Origin: Devosia soli
GTDB lineage: Bacteria; Pseudomonadota; Alphaproteobacteria; Rhizobiales; Devosiaceae
Assembly: GCF_000970455.1 (NCBI RefSeq)
Contig: NZ_LAJG01000034.1
Location: 1 to 64,000 of the forward strand
Direction: 5' to 3'
DNA: 64,000 nucleotides
Position numbers and translations under genes: made by a program. Shown here in pieces: positions 56,858 to 64,000 of this stretch (positions are counted from its first letter, which is position 1; the number at the start of each line of letters is the position of its first letter). A model generated the notes under the pieces. The model had not been told where the DNA came from, ran no database searches, and was given only the letters and a program-made list of their open reading frames with translations.

Positions 56858-58606
56858 ATGGCCAAATCTAAATTCGACTTTCATCTGTTTCGAGAGCGCT
56901 TCTCGCTTCGGTCTCAGCTAGCCTTGGTTGTCGGCGTGCTGTCGGTCGCGCTAGCCCTTATTACGGCCCTGGCCGCAGCAAACGTGGCCTCGCAACAGGC
57001 GACGGCTCGGGCTCACCAATCACTTCATGCGGTAGCAAGCGGTCTGGCCGAGCGGCTCGACTATCGCATGTTCGAACGCTATCGAGAGATCAGAAACCTG
57101 GCGAGCTTGGCGCCGTTGAGCGGGATCTGGGAATCTGACCCAGATAGCGTTCGCGCAATCCTTGGAAGTCTTCAGTCCACCTATCGAGATTATGCCTGGA
57201 TTGGATTGGCCGACCTTTCCGGAGAGGTCATTGCCTCCACTGGCGGGTTGCTCGAGGGCAAATCGGTTGCCGAGCGGCCATGGTTTTTGGCCGGACGGAC
57301 GCAGTCAACGGTTCTCGACCTCCACGACGCCAAATTGCTCGCTGAACTTCTTGGAAAAAGCCCAGATGGAGAGCCATTTCGTTTCGTCGACGTTTCGGTG
57401 CCGGTTCGGAATGGCGAAGGGCGCATTGTCGGCGTACTGGGTGCCCATTTGAGTTGGGCATTCGCCCAGAGCACCCGAAAGAGCCTGCTGTCCCAGCTCC
57501 CAGCGTCTCGCCAAACCGACATCTGGATACTGAACTCTGCGGGAGCGGTTCTGAGTGGCCCAAGCTTCGGCTCTACCCCATTCGGTCAAACAGATTTCGA
57601 GGCTTTGAAGGCGGGCGCGAGTGTTGAGGATGCTGCAAACGGCATACTGGCATCTGCGGCGCCAACAACAGGCTATCTCGAATATCCAGGGCTTGGCTGG
57701 GTAACCGTCGCAGTCCAACCCAGAGCGGCGGCATTGGCTGATGCCAATGCTCTCACCTCGACTATTTTACAGGTTGGTCTCGTTCTCGCCTCCGCTGGAG
57801 CTCTTGCGGGCATATTCGCTGCCGGATGGATTCTGCGCCCGCTTACACTTCTCACCAACGAGATTGATAAGATCGGCAGGGATGACCGCTCGATGTCAGT
57901 GACGAGACACACAGACTCGCGGGAGATGCTTCTTCTATCTTCTGCTCTGCGATCGCTTTTGCGACGCGTCGGGACTGCAGAACACGATCGCGAAGAAGCT
58001 CAGAAGGCCGTGGTTGAGACAACTTCACGGATGGAAGAGAAGACCAGGCGGATGGGCGAGGATATCAATACCCTTCGGCAAATGGCCGACACCGACCCGC
58101 TGACCGGACTTCTCAACCGGCGGGCCTTCAACACCTTCGCCGAAGATTCGCTAAACCATTTCCGACGCTATAAACGCCCCATTGCCTTCTTCGTCATCGA
58201 TATCGACTTCTTCAAACGGGTTAATGACGATTTCGGACACGCTGCAGGCGATGAGGTCATACGGGCCGTTGGAAGCTTAGTTTCCGACGCAATTCGTACA
58301 ACCGATAAGGTTGCGCGCTTTGGAGGCGAGGAGTTCGTCGTTATTTTGCGCGAGATGGATCCAGCCCATGCCACTGGTCTGGCCGAGCGCATACGAGCAT
58401 CCATCTCCGACGCTCCAATCGAGCACAATGGCTCGCCCATTTCCGTCACGGTGTCGATTGGTGTTGCGCTCGTCGCTCAAAACGATCGCGACGTAAATGA
58501 TACGATCGAGCGCGCCGATCGCGCTCTGTACCGGGCGAAAACCAGTGGGAGGAATAGGGTGGTCGCTGACTGGTCAGACGATAGTGTGGGTCAGGCTGCA
58601 GCATAG
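56858..58606 (+). CDS. Membrane diguanylate cyclase: periplasmic sensor, HAMP-like linker, GGDEF
   Basis: 582 residues. Two membrane helices (SQLALVVGVLSVALALITAL and VGLVLASAGALAGIFAAGWI) flank a periplasmic Cache-type sensor of about 250 residues (YAWIGLADLSGEVIASTGG, VSVPVRNGEGRIVGVLGAHL). A HAMP region and coiled coil lead to the GGDEF domain (DPLTGLLNRRAFNTF, FVIDIDFFKRVNDDFGH, RFGGEEFVVIL). The GGEEF motif and an I-site Arg-x-x-Asp (RTTD) five residues before it are intact. It should make cyclic di-GMP and be product-inhibited. It may link an external signal to surface or biofilm functions. Confidence 0.94.
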   Translation: MAKSKFDFHLFRERFSLRSQLALVVGVLSVALALITALAAANVASQQATARAHQSLHAVASGLAERLDYRMFERYREIRNLASLAPLSGIWESDPDSVRAILGSLQSTYRDYAWIGLADLSGEVIASTGGLLEGKSVAERPWFLAGRTQSTVLDLHDAKLLAELLGKSPDGEPFRFVDVSVPVRNGEGRIVGVLGAHLSWAFAQSTRKSLLSQLPASRQTDIWILNSAGAVLSGPSFGSTPFGQTDFEALKAGASVEDAANGILASAAPTTGYLEYPGLGWVTVAVQPRAAALADANALTSTILQVGLVLASAGALAGIFAAGWILRPLTLLTNEIDKIGRDDRSMSVTRHTDSREMLLLSSALRSLLRRVGTAEHDREEAQKAVVETTSRMEEKTRRMGEDINTLRQMADTDPLTGLLNRRAFNTFAEDSLNHFRRYKRPIAFFVIDIDFFKRVNDDFGHAAGDEVIRAVGSLVSDAIRTTDKVARFGGEEFVVILREMDPAHATGLAERIRASISDAPIEHNGSPISVTVSIGVALVAQNDRDVNDTIERADRALYRAKTSGRNRVVADWSDDSVGQAAA

Positions 58607-58768
58607 GCGACGCCATCCCGCCACCTGCATCTCTTGGATAGACCCACAGCATGCTGGGGCGTTTGATGCGCGGTGCATGCCCTGACTACCCTGCCAAAGC
58701 AGCGCTTTGCAGACCTTTCTGCAAGAGCTGCAAGCGTTGACCGTCCATTCTGCCCGTATTCTCTATCT

Positions 58769-59041
58769 TCACTTCTTTTTACGAGCGCCTACTTTGCTTG
58801 CTCGAATGGTCTCAACAAGACGCTGATAGGCTACGATCAAGCGCCCTATCTCCACTGCCCTTGCTGGGTGTTCCCGCCCTAGATCGATAAGAAATTTTGC
58901 CTCCTGTAGGAGCAAGGCAATTGCCTCGTCCTCGCGACAGGAAATCTTCGACATCCATCGCCAACCTCTCAGGAGCTTGCGTGATGTTCTGATCCGCCCC
59001 TCAACGTCATCCGGATTCAAGAATGAGAGTGTTGATCTCAT
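58769..59041 (-). CDS. Hypothetical protein, 90 residues, basic C-terminus
   Basis: ATG 59041 follows GAGGTGATACG, a good ribosome site. The middle part is helical (EDEAIALLLQEAKFLIDLGR, AVEIGRLIVAYQRLVETIRA) and the tail is KVGARKKK. No family recognised. It is convergent with the GGDEF gene and 235 bases from the HU gene on the same strand. Confidence 0.5.
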   Translation of the reverse strand: MRSTLSFLNPDDVEGRIRTSRKLLRGWRWMSKISCREDEAIALLLQEAKFLIDLGREHPARAVEIGRLIVAYQRLVETIRASKVGARKKK

Positions 59042-59276
59042 CGTATCACCTCATTCGCCACGGAGACGCGCCAACGAACAGGCTGATCGGTGTCATGCAG
59101 CGGTATTAGAAGGCAGGCATCCTCTAATAGGCACCTTGCCACCTTGGAAGTTGGAGCATTACGGGTGACGCGTTCCCGACGTATCGTGCACTTCCAACAA
59201 GCACAAACCTCTGCTGCGCAAAGCCTGCAGTAGGCACTCTTCGATGGCAGTGGATGTTTTCGAATGGTTGGACGAA

Positions 59277-59597
59277 TTAAGCTGAGATCGTTGGATTCTT
59301 AGGGTTGAAGACGCTCAAGACCAGTTTGTCTTCAAGCGGCTTGCCGGGCACAAATTGGACCACTTTTCTGGCTGGAATCTTGTGCTCCACCAGTGTCCGC
59401 GGATTTCTGCCTGGCCGCTCTGCTCTCGACACCACCGAAAAGGTACCGAACTTTGCAAGCTTGACATTCTCAGCGCTTTTCAGGGCTTCGGCTACAATCT
59501 CGATCGCCCTACGAACGACGTGTTCAACGTCCTTCATGTCTCTGCCGGTCGATTTCGCGACAGCCGCTGCCAACATCGCCCGTGTTAAAGTTGGCAC
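59277..59597 (-). CDS. HU/IHF-family nucleoid protein
   Basis: 106 residues from GTG 59597, with AAAGGAGTCTAC just upstream. HU fold markers: TRAMLAAAVAKSTGRDMKDV, VKLAKFGTFSVVSRAERPGR, GRNPRTLVEHKIPARKVVQF and PGKPLEDK. The GRNP beta-arm binds and bends DNA. Slightly longer than typical 90-95-residue HU because of a C-terminal VFNPKNPTISA tail. Confidence 0.9.
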   Translation of the reverse strand: MPTLTRAMLAAAVAKSTGRDMKDVEHVVRRAIEIVAEALKSAENVKLAKFGTFSVVSRAERPGRNPRTLVEHKIPARKVVQFVPGKPLEDKLVLSVFNPKNPTISA

Positions 59598-59869
59598 GTA
59601 GACTCCTTTAGATCATCGTCTTTGCGCGGCCAGAAAAACTTAGCAGATGCAGGCTTACGGGTAGCTGACAGGCACTTGCAAGCATCAATGCCGAGCGGAG
59701 CATTCCGCCTTGGGGTGGTCAGCGGTCCGTCTGCTTTTGGCGCCGCACTGGTAAAGAGCAGCCTGCCGAATGAATGCGTTCATTGCCGCAATGGTGATGG
59801 TGCGATCAACCAGAACTTTATCGCGCGGGCAGAGTTTGGTGAGAAAAGAAGCTTAGCCTGGAGGTTGCC

Positions 59870-60221
59870 ATGCTGACCGTCGGTTCCATTGTCTGGGGGG
59901 GTCGAGGATGTCTCTCGCGCCATCGCCTTCTGGTGTGCGGCACTCGATTACAAGCCCCGCGAAGAACCCTCGGTAGATTGGGCCGTTCTCGTGCCAAAGC
60001 AGGGGACTGGCGTGCAAGTGGCAATAGACTTGGCGGAGGATCCTGCCACGCCTGGGCGCCCGCGCCATCACCTCGATCTCTATGCTAGTGATCAAGAAGC
60101 CGAGGTTGAGCGGCTTCTCGCGCTTGGTGCCACACGTGTTGTCCGGAAATACCCACGGGATGCCGACTTCGTGGTTCTCGCCGATCCTGACGGCAACCGG
60201 TTCTGTGTCATCCAGACATAG
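59870..60221 (+). pseudogene. VOC-fold (glyoxalase-like) protein interrupted by a G7 tract
   Basis: ATG 59870, preceded by CTGGAGGTTGCC, starts MLTVGSIVWG. A run of seven Gs at 59895-59901 then shifts the frame. With six Gs the reading would continue as W-G-V-E-D-V-S-R-A-I-A-F-W through the intact VOC domain (FWCAALDYKPREEPSVDWAV, RHHLDLYASDQEAEVERLLA, DADFVVLADPDGNRFCVIQT) to 60221. Either one G has been inserted (or mis-sequenced), or the tract is a phase-variable switch. Without it the gene encodes about 116 residues. Confidence 0.75.
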
Positions 60222-60494
60222 TAGATGTCTCCCCGTCGCCAATGTCGGCAACGGACCGTTTGTCGACCAGCGGCACGTAGGTGGAATGAGGGCAGCCTAG
60301 TCCCGAGGCATGGATAAGCCGGCGTTCAAGTCGTCTGACGCTCCAACCTATCCACGCCTGGCAGATTAGCCTATGGTCACAAGTGACTCGGGTTTCGCGC
60401 CGCCCGCCGTTCATGCGCACCCTGTCCATCGGATGCTACTGGTTTAGCCGCAATCGTTGCTCCTGCATCGACGCTCGCGCAAGGACTAGATACC

Positions 60495-62204
60495 ATGCTT
60501 GAAGATCGTCCCCGGCAATCGAATGCGTCACGAGGCGCTTTAGCCCGTGCAATGGTCGAGATTGCGCAAGCAAGTTCGCCAGAAGACACGATCACTCTAC
60601 TCCGTTCGCAAGCTCGCTCTTTGGTTGGCGCCGATGGCATTGCCATAATTCGCAGGGACGGCCAGTTCTGCCACTATGTGGAAGAAGACGCTATTGGCTC
60701 CCTCTGGAAAGGGCAGAAGTTTCCTATGTCGGCCTGCGTCAGCGGCTGGGCAATGCTGAACAAGCAGACTGTTGTCATCGAAGATGTTGCCGCAGACGAG
60801 CGGATCCCCCAAGAGCTTTACGCCGATACGTTCGTCCGGTCTCTCGCCATGGCACCAGTTCGGCAACATGATCCGGTCGGTGCCATCGGCGCCTATTGGG
60901 CACAAAGAACCCAACCAACTCGTGAACAGGTGGAGATTCTTGAAGCGCTGGCCAATGCTGCTGCGGCGGGTTTGAGCAAACTGGAAAAAACAGTCGACCG
61001 AGCCAACCCAGCAAGTGCGGCATCATTTAAGAGGCCGTCGTCGAAAGACTTCAGAAATGATCTAGCGGCCGTTTCTGCAATCCCGGCCGTTTCTCTGATC
61101 CTCGACCTGGCTCTTCAGCTTACTGGAATGGGGTTTGCAGCCGTCGCACGGGTGACGGAAGATCGATGGATCACTTGCCAGTCGCTTGACCGGGTCGCTT
61201 TTGGCCTCAAACCTGGCGACGAGCTGCCGATCGAAAGCACCATTTGCAACGAAATCCGAGACCATAGAACGCCGGTGGTGATTGACGACGTTGCCGACGA
61301 CCCTATCTATCGTGAGCATCACACCCCTAGAATCTACGGGCTCAAGAGTTACATCTCATTCCCCATCATCTTGTCAGACGGGCGCTTCTTTGGGACGTTG
61401 TGTGCGATCGATACCCGGCCGGCCAAGGTCAAAAATCCCTTGGTGATGGGAACATTCCAGCTCTTTGCCGAGCTTATCGGGCAGCACCTTGATGCAGGCG
61501 ATCGGCTGCGTGAAACGCAAGCCTCTCTGGAGCGAGAGCGAGAACTTGCGGAACTCCGCGAGCAGTTCATAGCCGTTCTTGGTCATGACCTGCGCAACCC
61601 GATTGCTGCTCTGGAGGCTGGAACAACGCGGCTGTTGAAGGAGGGTTGGACCTCGCGCAGTCCGATCGTGCTGCAACTGATGAAGAACAGCATCACGCGC
61701 ATGTCTGTGCTGGTCAGCAATGTCCTGGATCTGACACGCGCTCGTATGGGCGACGGGCTGCAGCTTGAGACCCGGAAGGCACTACTCTCGGAAACGCTTT
61801 CCAATGTCATAGAAGAACTGAGGCTGTCCCATCCTGATCGCACTATTGTGGCGGTACATGCTCTCCATCATACAGTGGATGCGGACCATAACCGCCTAGC
61901 GCAGCTATTTTCCAACCTGATCGCCAATGCATTGGTGCACGGCGCCAAGGACCAGCCGGTGCGCATCGAAAGTGCCCTAGAGGCTGGACACCTCCAAGTG
62001 TCCGTCATCAATGCCGGCGATCCCATCCCTTCTCATCAGATAGATAAGCTGTTCGTGCCATTTCGGCGGGGCAGCTCTAGCTCGCAAGGTCTCGGTCTCG
62101 GCTTGTTCATTGCCTCACAGGTGGCCCAAGCACATGGAGGGACACTGTCAGTCACATCAGACGAAACGGAAACGCGCTTCATCTTTCGGATGCCTCATGC
62201 GTAA
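60495..62204 (+). CDS. Cytoplasmic GAF-GAF sensor histidine kinase
   Basis: 569 residues with no membrane helix. First GAF domain about 20-165 (SLVGADGIAIIRRDGQFCHY, PMSACVSGWAMLNKQTVVIE). Second GAF about 195-340 (ESTICNEIRDHRTPVVIDDV, YISFPIILSDGRFFGTLCAI). HisKA has phospho-acceptor His in FIAVLGHDLRNPIAAL near residue 363. The HATPase has the N-box LFSNLIANALVHG and the G-box SSQGLGLGLFIASQ. A soluble kinase sensing a small ligand, light or redox state. No response regulator is adjacent, so it is an orphan. Confidence 0.93.
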   Translation: MLEDRPRQSNASRGALARAMVEIAQASSPEDTITLLRSQARSLVGADGIAIIRRDGQFCHYVEEDAIGSLWKGQKFPMSACVSGWAMLNKQTVVIEDVAADERIPQELYADTFVRSLAMAPVRQHDPVGAIGAYWAQRTQPTREQVEILEALANAAAAGLSKLEKTVDRANPASAASFKRPSSKDFRNDLAAVSAIPAVSLILDLALQLTGMGFAAVARVTEDRWITCQSLDRVAFGLKPGDELPIESTICNEIRDHRTPVVIDDVADDPIYREHHTPRIYGLKSYISFPIILSDGRFFGTLCAIDTRPAKVKNPLVMGTFQLFAELIGQHLDAGDRLRETQASLERERELAELREQFIAVLGHDLRNPIAALEAGTTRLLKEGWTSRSPIVLQLMKNSITRMSVLVSNVLDLTRARMGDGLQLETRKALLSETLSNVIEELRLSHPDRTIVAVHALHHTVDADHNRLAQLFSNLIANALVHGAKDQPVRIESALEAGHLQVSVINAGDPIPSHQIDKLFVPFRRGSSSSQGLGLGLFIASQVAQAHGGTLSVTSDETETRFIFRMPHA

Positions 62205-62310
62205 AGGCTATCCCTGAATGGCTAATCCGGGGTGGGTAGCGGACTGACTGCAATCCCGCTTTCAGCGCCCGCTTTGTCCAGAAGCGGAACTGAACCGGCG
62301 TTGCAGATTC

Positions 62311-62697
62311 TCAGGCAAATTGAGCGTCGTGGCGCTCCTGCGCCCGGCGGATTGCCTGCCAATTGGCTTCGCCCCATTGGGCCAATGGGACCAACGTCGT
62401 GATCAATGTGCGGCCCATCTCTGTAAGTTCGTAATCCACGCGGGGCGGGACGGTAGCGTAGGCGGTCCGCTTGACCAGCCCGTCGCGCTCCAGGCCGCGT
62501 AAAGTAAGCGTCAACATACGGTGAGTGATCCCGCCGATCTCTCGCATAATCGTCGTGAATCGAGCCGGCCCGTTGGTCAGGACTGCGACGACCATGATTG
62601 TCCACTTATCACCTATCCGGTCGAGGACTGCGCCCAGCACTCGGCAGTGTTCAGCGCGGGTCGGATCGATCGTAGACGTGGGCTTGGTTCGTTTCAT
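62311..62697 (-). CDS. HxlR-family transcriptional regulator
   Basis: 128 residues from ATG 62697 (MKRTKPTSTIDPTRAEHCRV), with GGAGAGCCC upstream. The HxlR winged helix is visible: VLDRIGDKWTIMVVAVLTNG, RFTTIMREIGGITHRMLTLT, LRGLERDGLVKRT and VDYELTEMGRTL. Only one Cys (Cys in AEHCRV, before the recognition domain), at the position that in redox- or electrophile-sensing relatives reacts with thiol agents. Divergent from the SDR gene, which it likely controls. Confidence 0.92.
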   Translation of the reverse strand: MKRTKPTSTIDPTRAEHCRVLGAVLDRIGDKWTIMVVAVLTNGPARFTTIMREIGGITHRMLTLTLRGLERDGLVKRTAYATVPPRVDYELTEMGRTLITTLVPLAQWGEANWQAIRRAQERHDAQFA

Positions 62698-62710
62698 TGG
62701 GCTCTCCATC

Positions 62711-62796
62711 CGATCATTAGTGATCGTAAGCCACCATCCTGTGCGTTCTTGCGAACGGCCTCGATATCAAACATATCGTCACGCACATTATGTGCG
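62711..62796. promoter_or_regulatory. Three dyads in the HxlR-SDR divergent promoter region
   Basis: CGATCATTAGTGATCG (62711-62726), GATAT-N5-ATATC (62763-62777) and CGCACATTATGTGCG (62782-62796). The last has perfect 7-base arms and lies 17 bases before the SDR ATG. HxlR proteins bind such dyads as dimers; which of the three is used is not known. Confidence 0.55.
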
Positions 62797-62813
62797 CAAG
62801 CAGGAGAACTTGG

Positions 62814-63473
62814 ATGTCCGTTATCGCAATCGTCGGCGCTGGTCAGGGAATGGGCCAGGCCATCGGCAAGTTATTTGGTAAGCAGGGCCACAAGGTCGCG
62901 CTGTTGTCCCGCGACCCGGCCAAGCTGGAACCGGTCGTCGCCGAATTGACCGGCGCTGGCATAGAAGCTGCCGCCTTCCGCGCCGATGTAACCGACATCG
63001 CTTCGATCAAATCCGGCCTCTCCGCTGTCAAGCAGCGCTTCGGTGCCATCGGGGTGCTCGAATACTCGCCATCCAATGTCACGCTGCCACAGGTTTCTGC
63101 CTCGCAGATCACCCGCGACACGCTGCAGCCGTGGATCGACTTTCAGCTCTACGGTGCGATTGCCGCTGTCGCCGAAGTCCTGCCAGAAATGCTGGAGCGC
63201 AAGAGCGGCACCATTCTCGTCACCACTGGTGCGTCATCGGTGCGTCCGGATAAGAGCTATGCCCCTTTTGCCGCTGCGGGAGTCGCAATGGGGGCGCTTC
63301 GCAACTGGGCAGCGGCTCTTCACGCCGAGGTTGCGCCGTCAGGAGTGCAGGTCGGCCACGTAGCAATAGGTACGTTTATTGGTCAGAGCGCCGCGACGAG
63401 CGCCGACGCCATCGCACCACTCTACTGGGACCTGCACACTGAGCGCGACGTGCTTGAGCGCGTGTTCGGTTAA
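62814..63473 (+). CDS. Short-chain dehydrogenase/reductase-like protein with a degenerate active site
   Basis: 219 residues from ATG 62814 (MSVIAIVGAGQGMGQAIGKL), after AGGAGAACTTGG. The dinucleotide-binding Gly-x3-Gly-x-Gly (VGAGQGMGQAI) and DVTD are present, and the Ser of TTGASSV is kept. The catalytic Tyr-x3-Lys is replaced: the equivalent stretch is PFAAAGVAMGALRNW, with neither Tyr nor Lys in place. It may bind NAD(P) without classic SDR chemistry. Its HxlR neighbour and the DsbA-like gene 23 bases downstream suggest an electrophile or redox response. Confidence 0.85.
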   Translation: MSVIAIVGAGQGMGQAIGKLFGKQGHKVALLSRDPAKLEPVVAELTGAGIEAAAFRADVTDIASIKSGLSAVKQRFGAIGVLEYSPSNVTLPQVSASQITRDTLQPWIDFQLYGAIAAVAEVLPEMLERKSGTILVTTGASSVRPDKSYAPFAAAGVAMGALRNWAAALHAEVAPSGVQVGHVAIGTFIGQSAATSADAIAPLYWDLHTERDVLERVFG

Positions 63474-63496
63474 GTCCCGCACAAGGAGATATCACT

Positions 63497-64000
63497 ATGA
63501 AAATCGAAGTCTGGTCCGATATCGCTTGCCCGTGGTGCTACATCGGCAAGCACCGGCTCGATACTGCAATCTCCAGCTTCGCACATGCCGATGAGGTCGA
63601 GGTGGTCTGGCGCAGCTACCAGCTCGATCCGGATGCGCCGCGCGTCACGGACAAGAACCTCAATCAGACGCTCTCAGAGAAGCACGGCATCTCACTGGCG
63701 CAGGCGGTCGCGATGAATGACAAGATGCGCCGGATGGGCGCCAAGGAGGGGCTGATCTATCGGTTCGACGTCGCCCGCTATGGCAGTTCGTTCGATGCGC
63801 ATCGCCTCATCCATTTCGCCCGAACGCATGGTCTGCAGTCGGCGATGCAGAACCGGCTTTTCGCCGCGTACTTCGGAGAGGGTAAGGCGCTTGGAGATCA
63901 TGCCACTCTGCTCGCCCTCGCGCTTGACGCAGGCCTTCCCGAATTGGAGGTCCGCGACGTGTTGGCAAGTGATGCATTCGCCGATCAGGTGCGGGCCGAC
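63497..64000 (+). CDS. DsbA/FrnE-family dithiol oxidoreductase, cut by the window edge
   Basis: 168 residues visible from ATG 63497 (MKIEVWSDIACPWCYIGKHR), after ACAAGGAGATATCACT. The Cys-Pro-Trp-Cys active site, WRSYQLDPDAPR, and the FDAHRLIHFARTHGLQSAMQ block are typical of FrnE-like cytoplasmic DsbA relatives (length about 210-240). No signal peptide. It probably handles disulfides or acts as a thiol isomerase in oxidative stress, together with the SDR gene upstream. Confidence 0.92.
   Translation, partial: MKIEVWSDIACPWCYIGKHRLDTAISSFAHADEVEVVWRSYQLDPDAPRVTDKNLNQTLSEKHGISLAQAVAMNDKMRRMGAKEGLIYRFDVARYGSSFDAHRLIHFARTHGLQSAMQNRLFAAYFGEGKALGDHATLLALALDAGLPELEVRDVLASDAFADQVRAD

Overview
The window looks like a chromosomal segment of a GC-rich alphaproteobacterium of the Hyphomicrobiales, most like Devosia and its relatives. 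That placement is inference from gene content and style. The evidence is: three MalEFGK/UgpBAEC-type sugar ABC operons, an imuA-imuB-dnaE2 mutagenesis cassette with an alphaproteobacterial LexA box (GTTC-N7-GTTC), a PhoB-type box before ugpB, and DUF6894, FecR and HxlR genes of rhizobial flavour. No rRNA, tRNA or CRISPR array was seen.

Layout. (1) 1-13.9 kb is a lower-GC, transposon-scarred surface-polysaccharide and phage-remnant region. It holds an IS66 element whose tnpC is frameshifted, a gene cut by that IS, two membrane acyltransferases (one with an SGNH domain), a phage-type lysozyme with a small membrane partner, an O-antigen ligase, a Wzy-like polymerase, and decayed pieces of IS21, IS66, IS5 and IS3 elements. 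Three near-identical translation-start modules lie beside the acyltransferase genes. (2) 14.0-19.9 kb is a sugar ABC operon ending in a cytoplasmic (alpha/alpha)6-type glycosidase. (3) 20.0-26.4 kb is a convergent second sugar ABC operon, with a divergent ROK-family regulator and a ThuA-like protein; two TTAAT...ATTAA dyads lie in the divergent promoter region. (4) 26.9-29.4 kb holds metY-type sulfhydrylase and an HPP-CBS membrane protein. (5) 29.5-36.1 kb is a complete ugpBAEC-ugpQ operon followed by a DeoR-type regulator and a HAD-IIB phosphatase, with a PhoB box upstream. (6) 36.8-39 kb has a Crp/Fnr regulator, a DUF6894 protein and a decayed GNAT gene.

(7) 39-55 kb is unusually rich in DNA-damage functions. 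DnaE2, ImuB and ImuA are divergent from DinB, which is followed by a DnaQ-like exonuclease, all around one LexA box. Then come a secreted nuclease, a LigD lacking its phosphoesterase domain, a cytidine-deaminase-like protein, a response regulator, a PAP2 phosphatase, one intact SRAP protein and one SRAP fragment. (8) 55-64 kb holds a FecR-domain protein with a long Asn-Gly repeat tail, a GGDEF diguanylate cyclase, an HU protein, a VOC-fold gene broken by a G7 tract, an orphan GAF histidine kinase, and an HxlR regulator divergent from an SDR-dsbA/frnE pair that runs off the right edge.

I did not find a clearly unprecedented system. The most distinctive items are the LexA-centred mutasome paired with a DnaQ-like exonuclease, the duplicated acyltransferase/lysozyme start modules, the hairpin that follows the binding-protein gene in all three ABC operons, and the Asn-Gly FecR protein.
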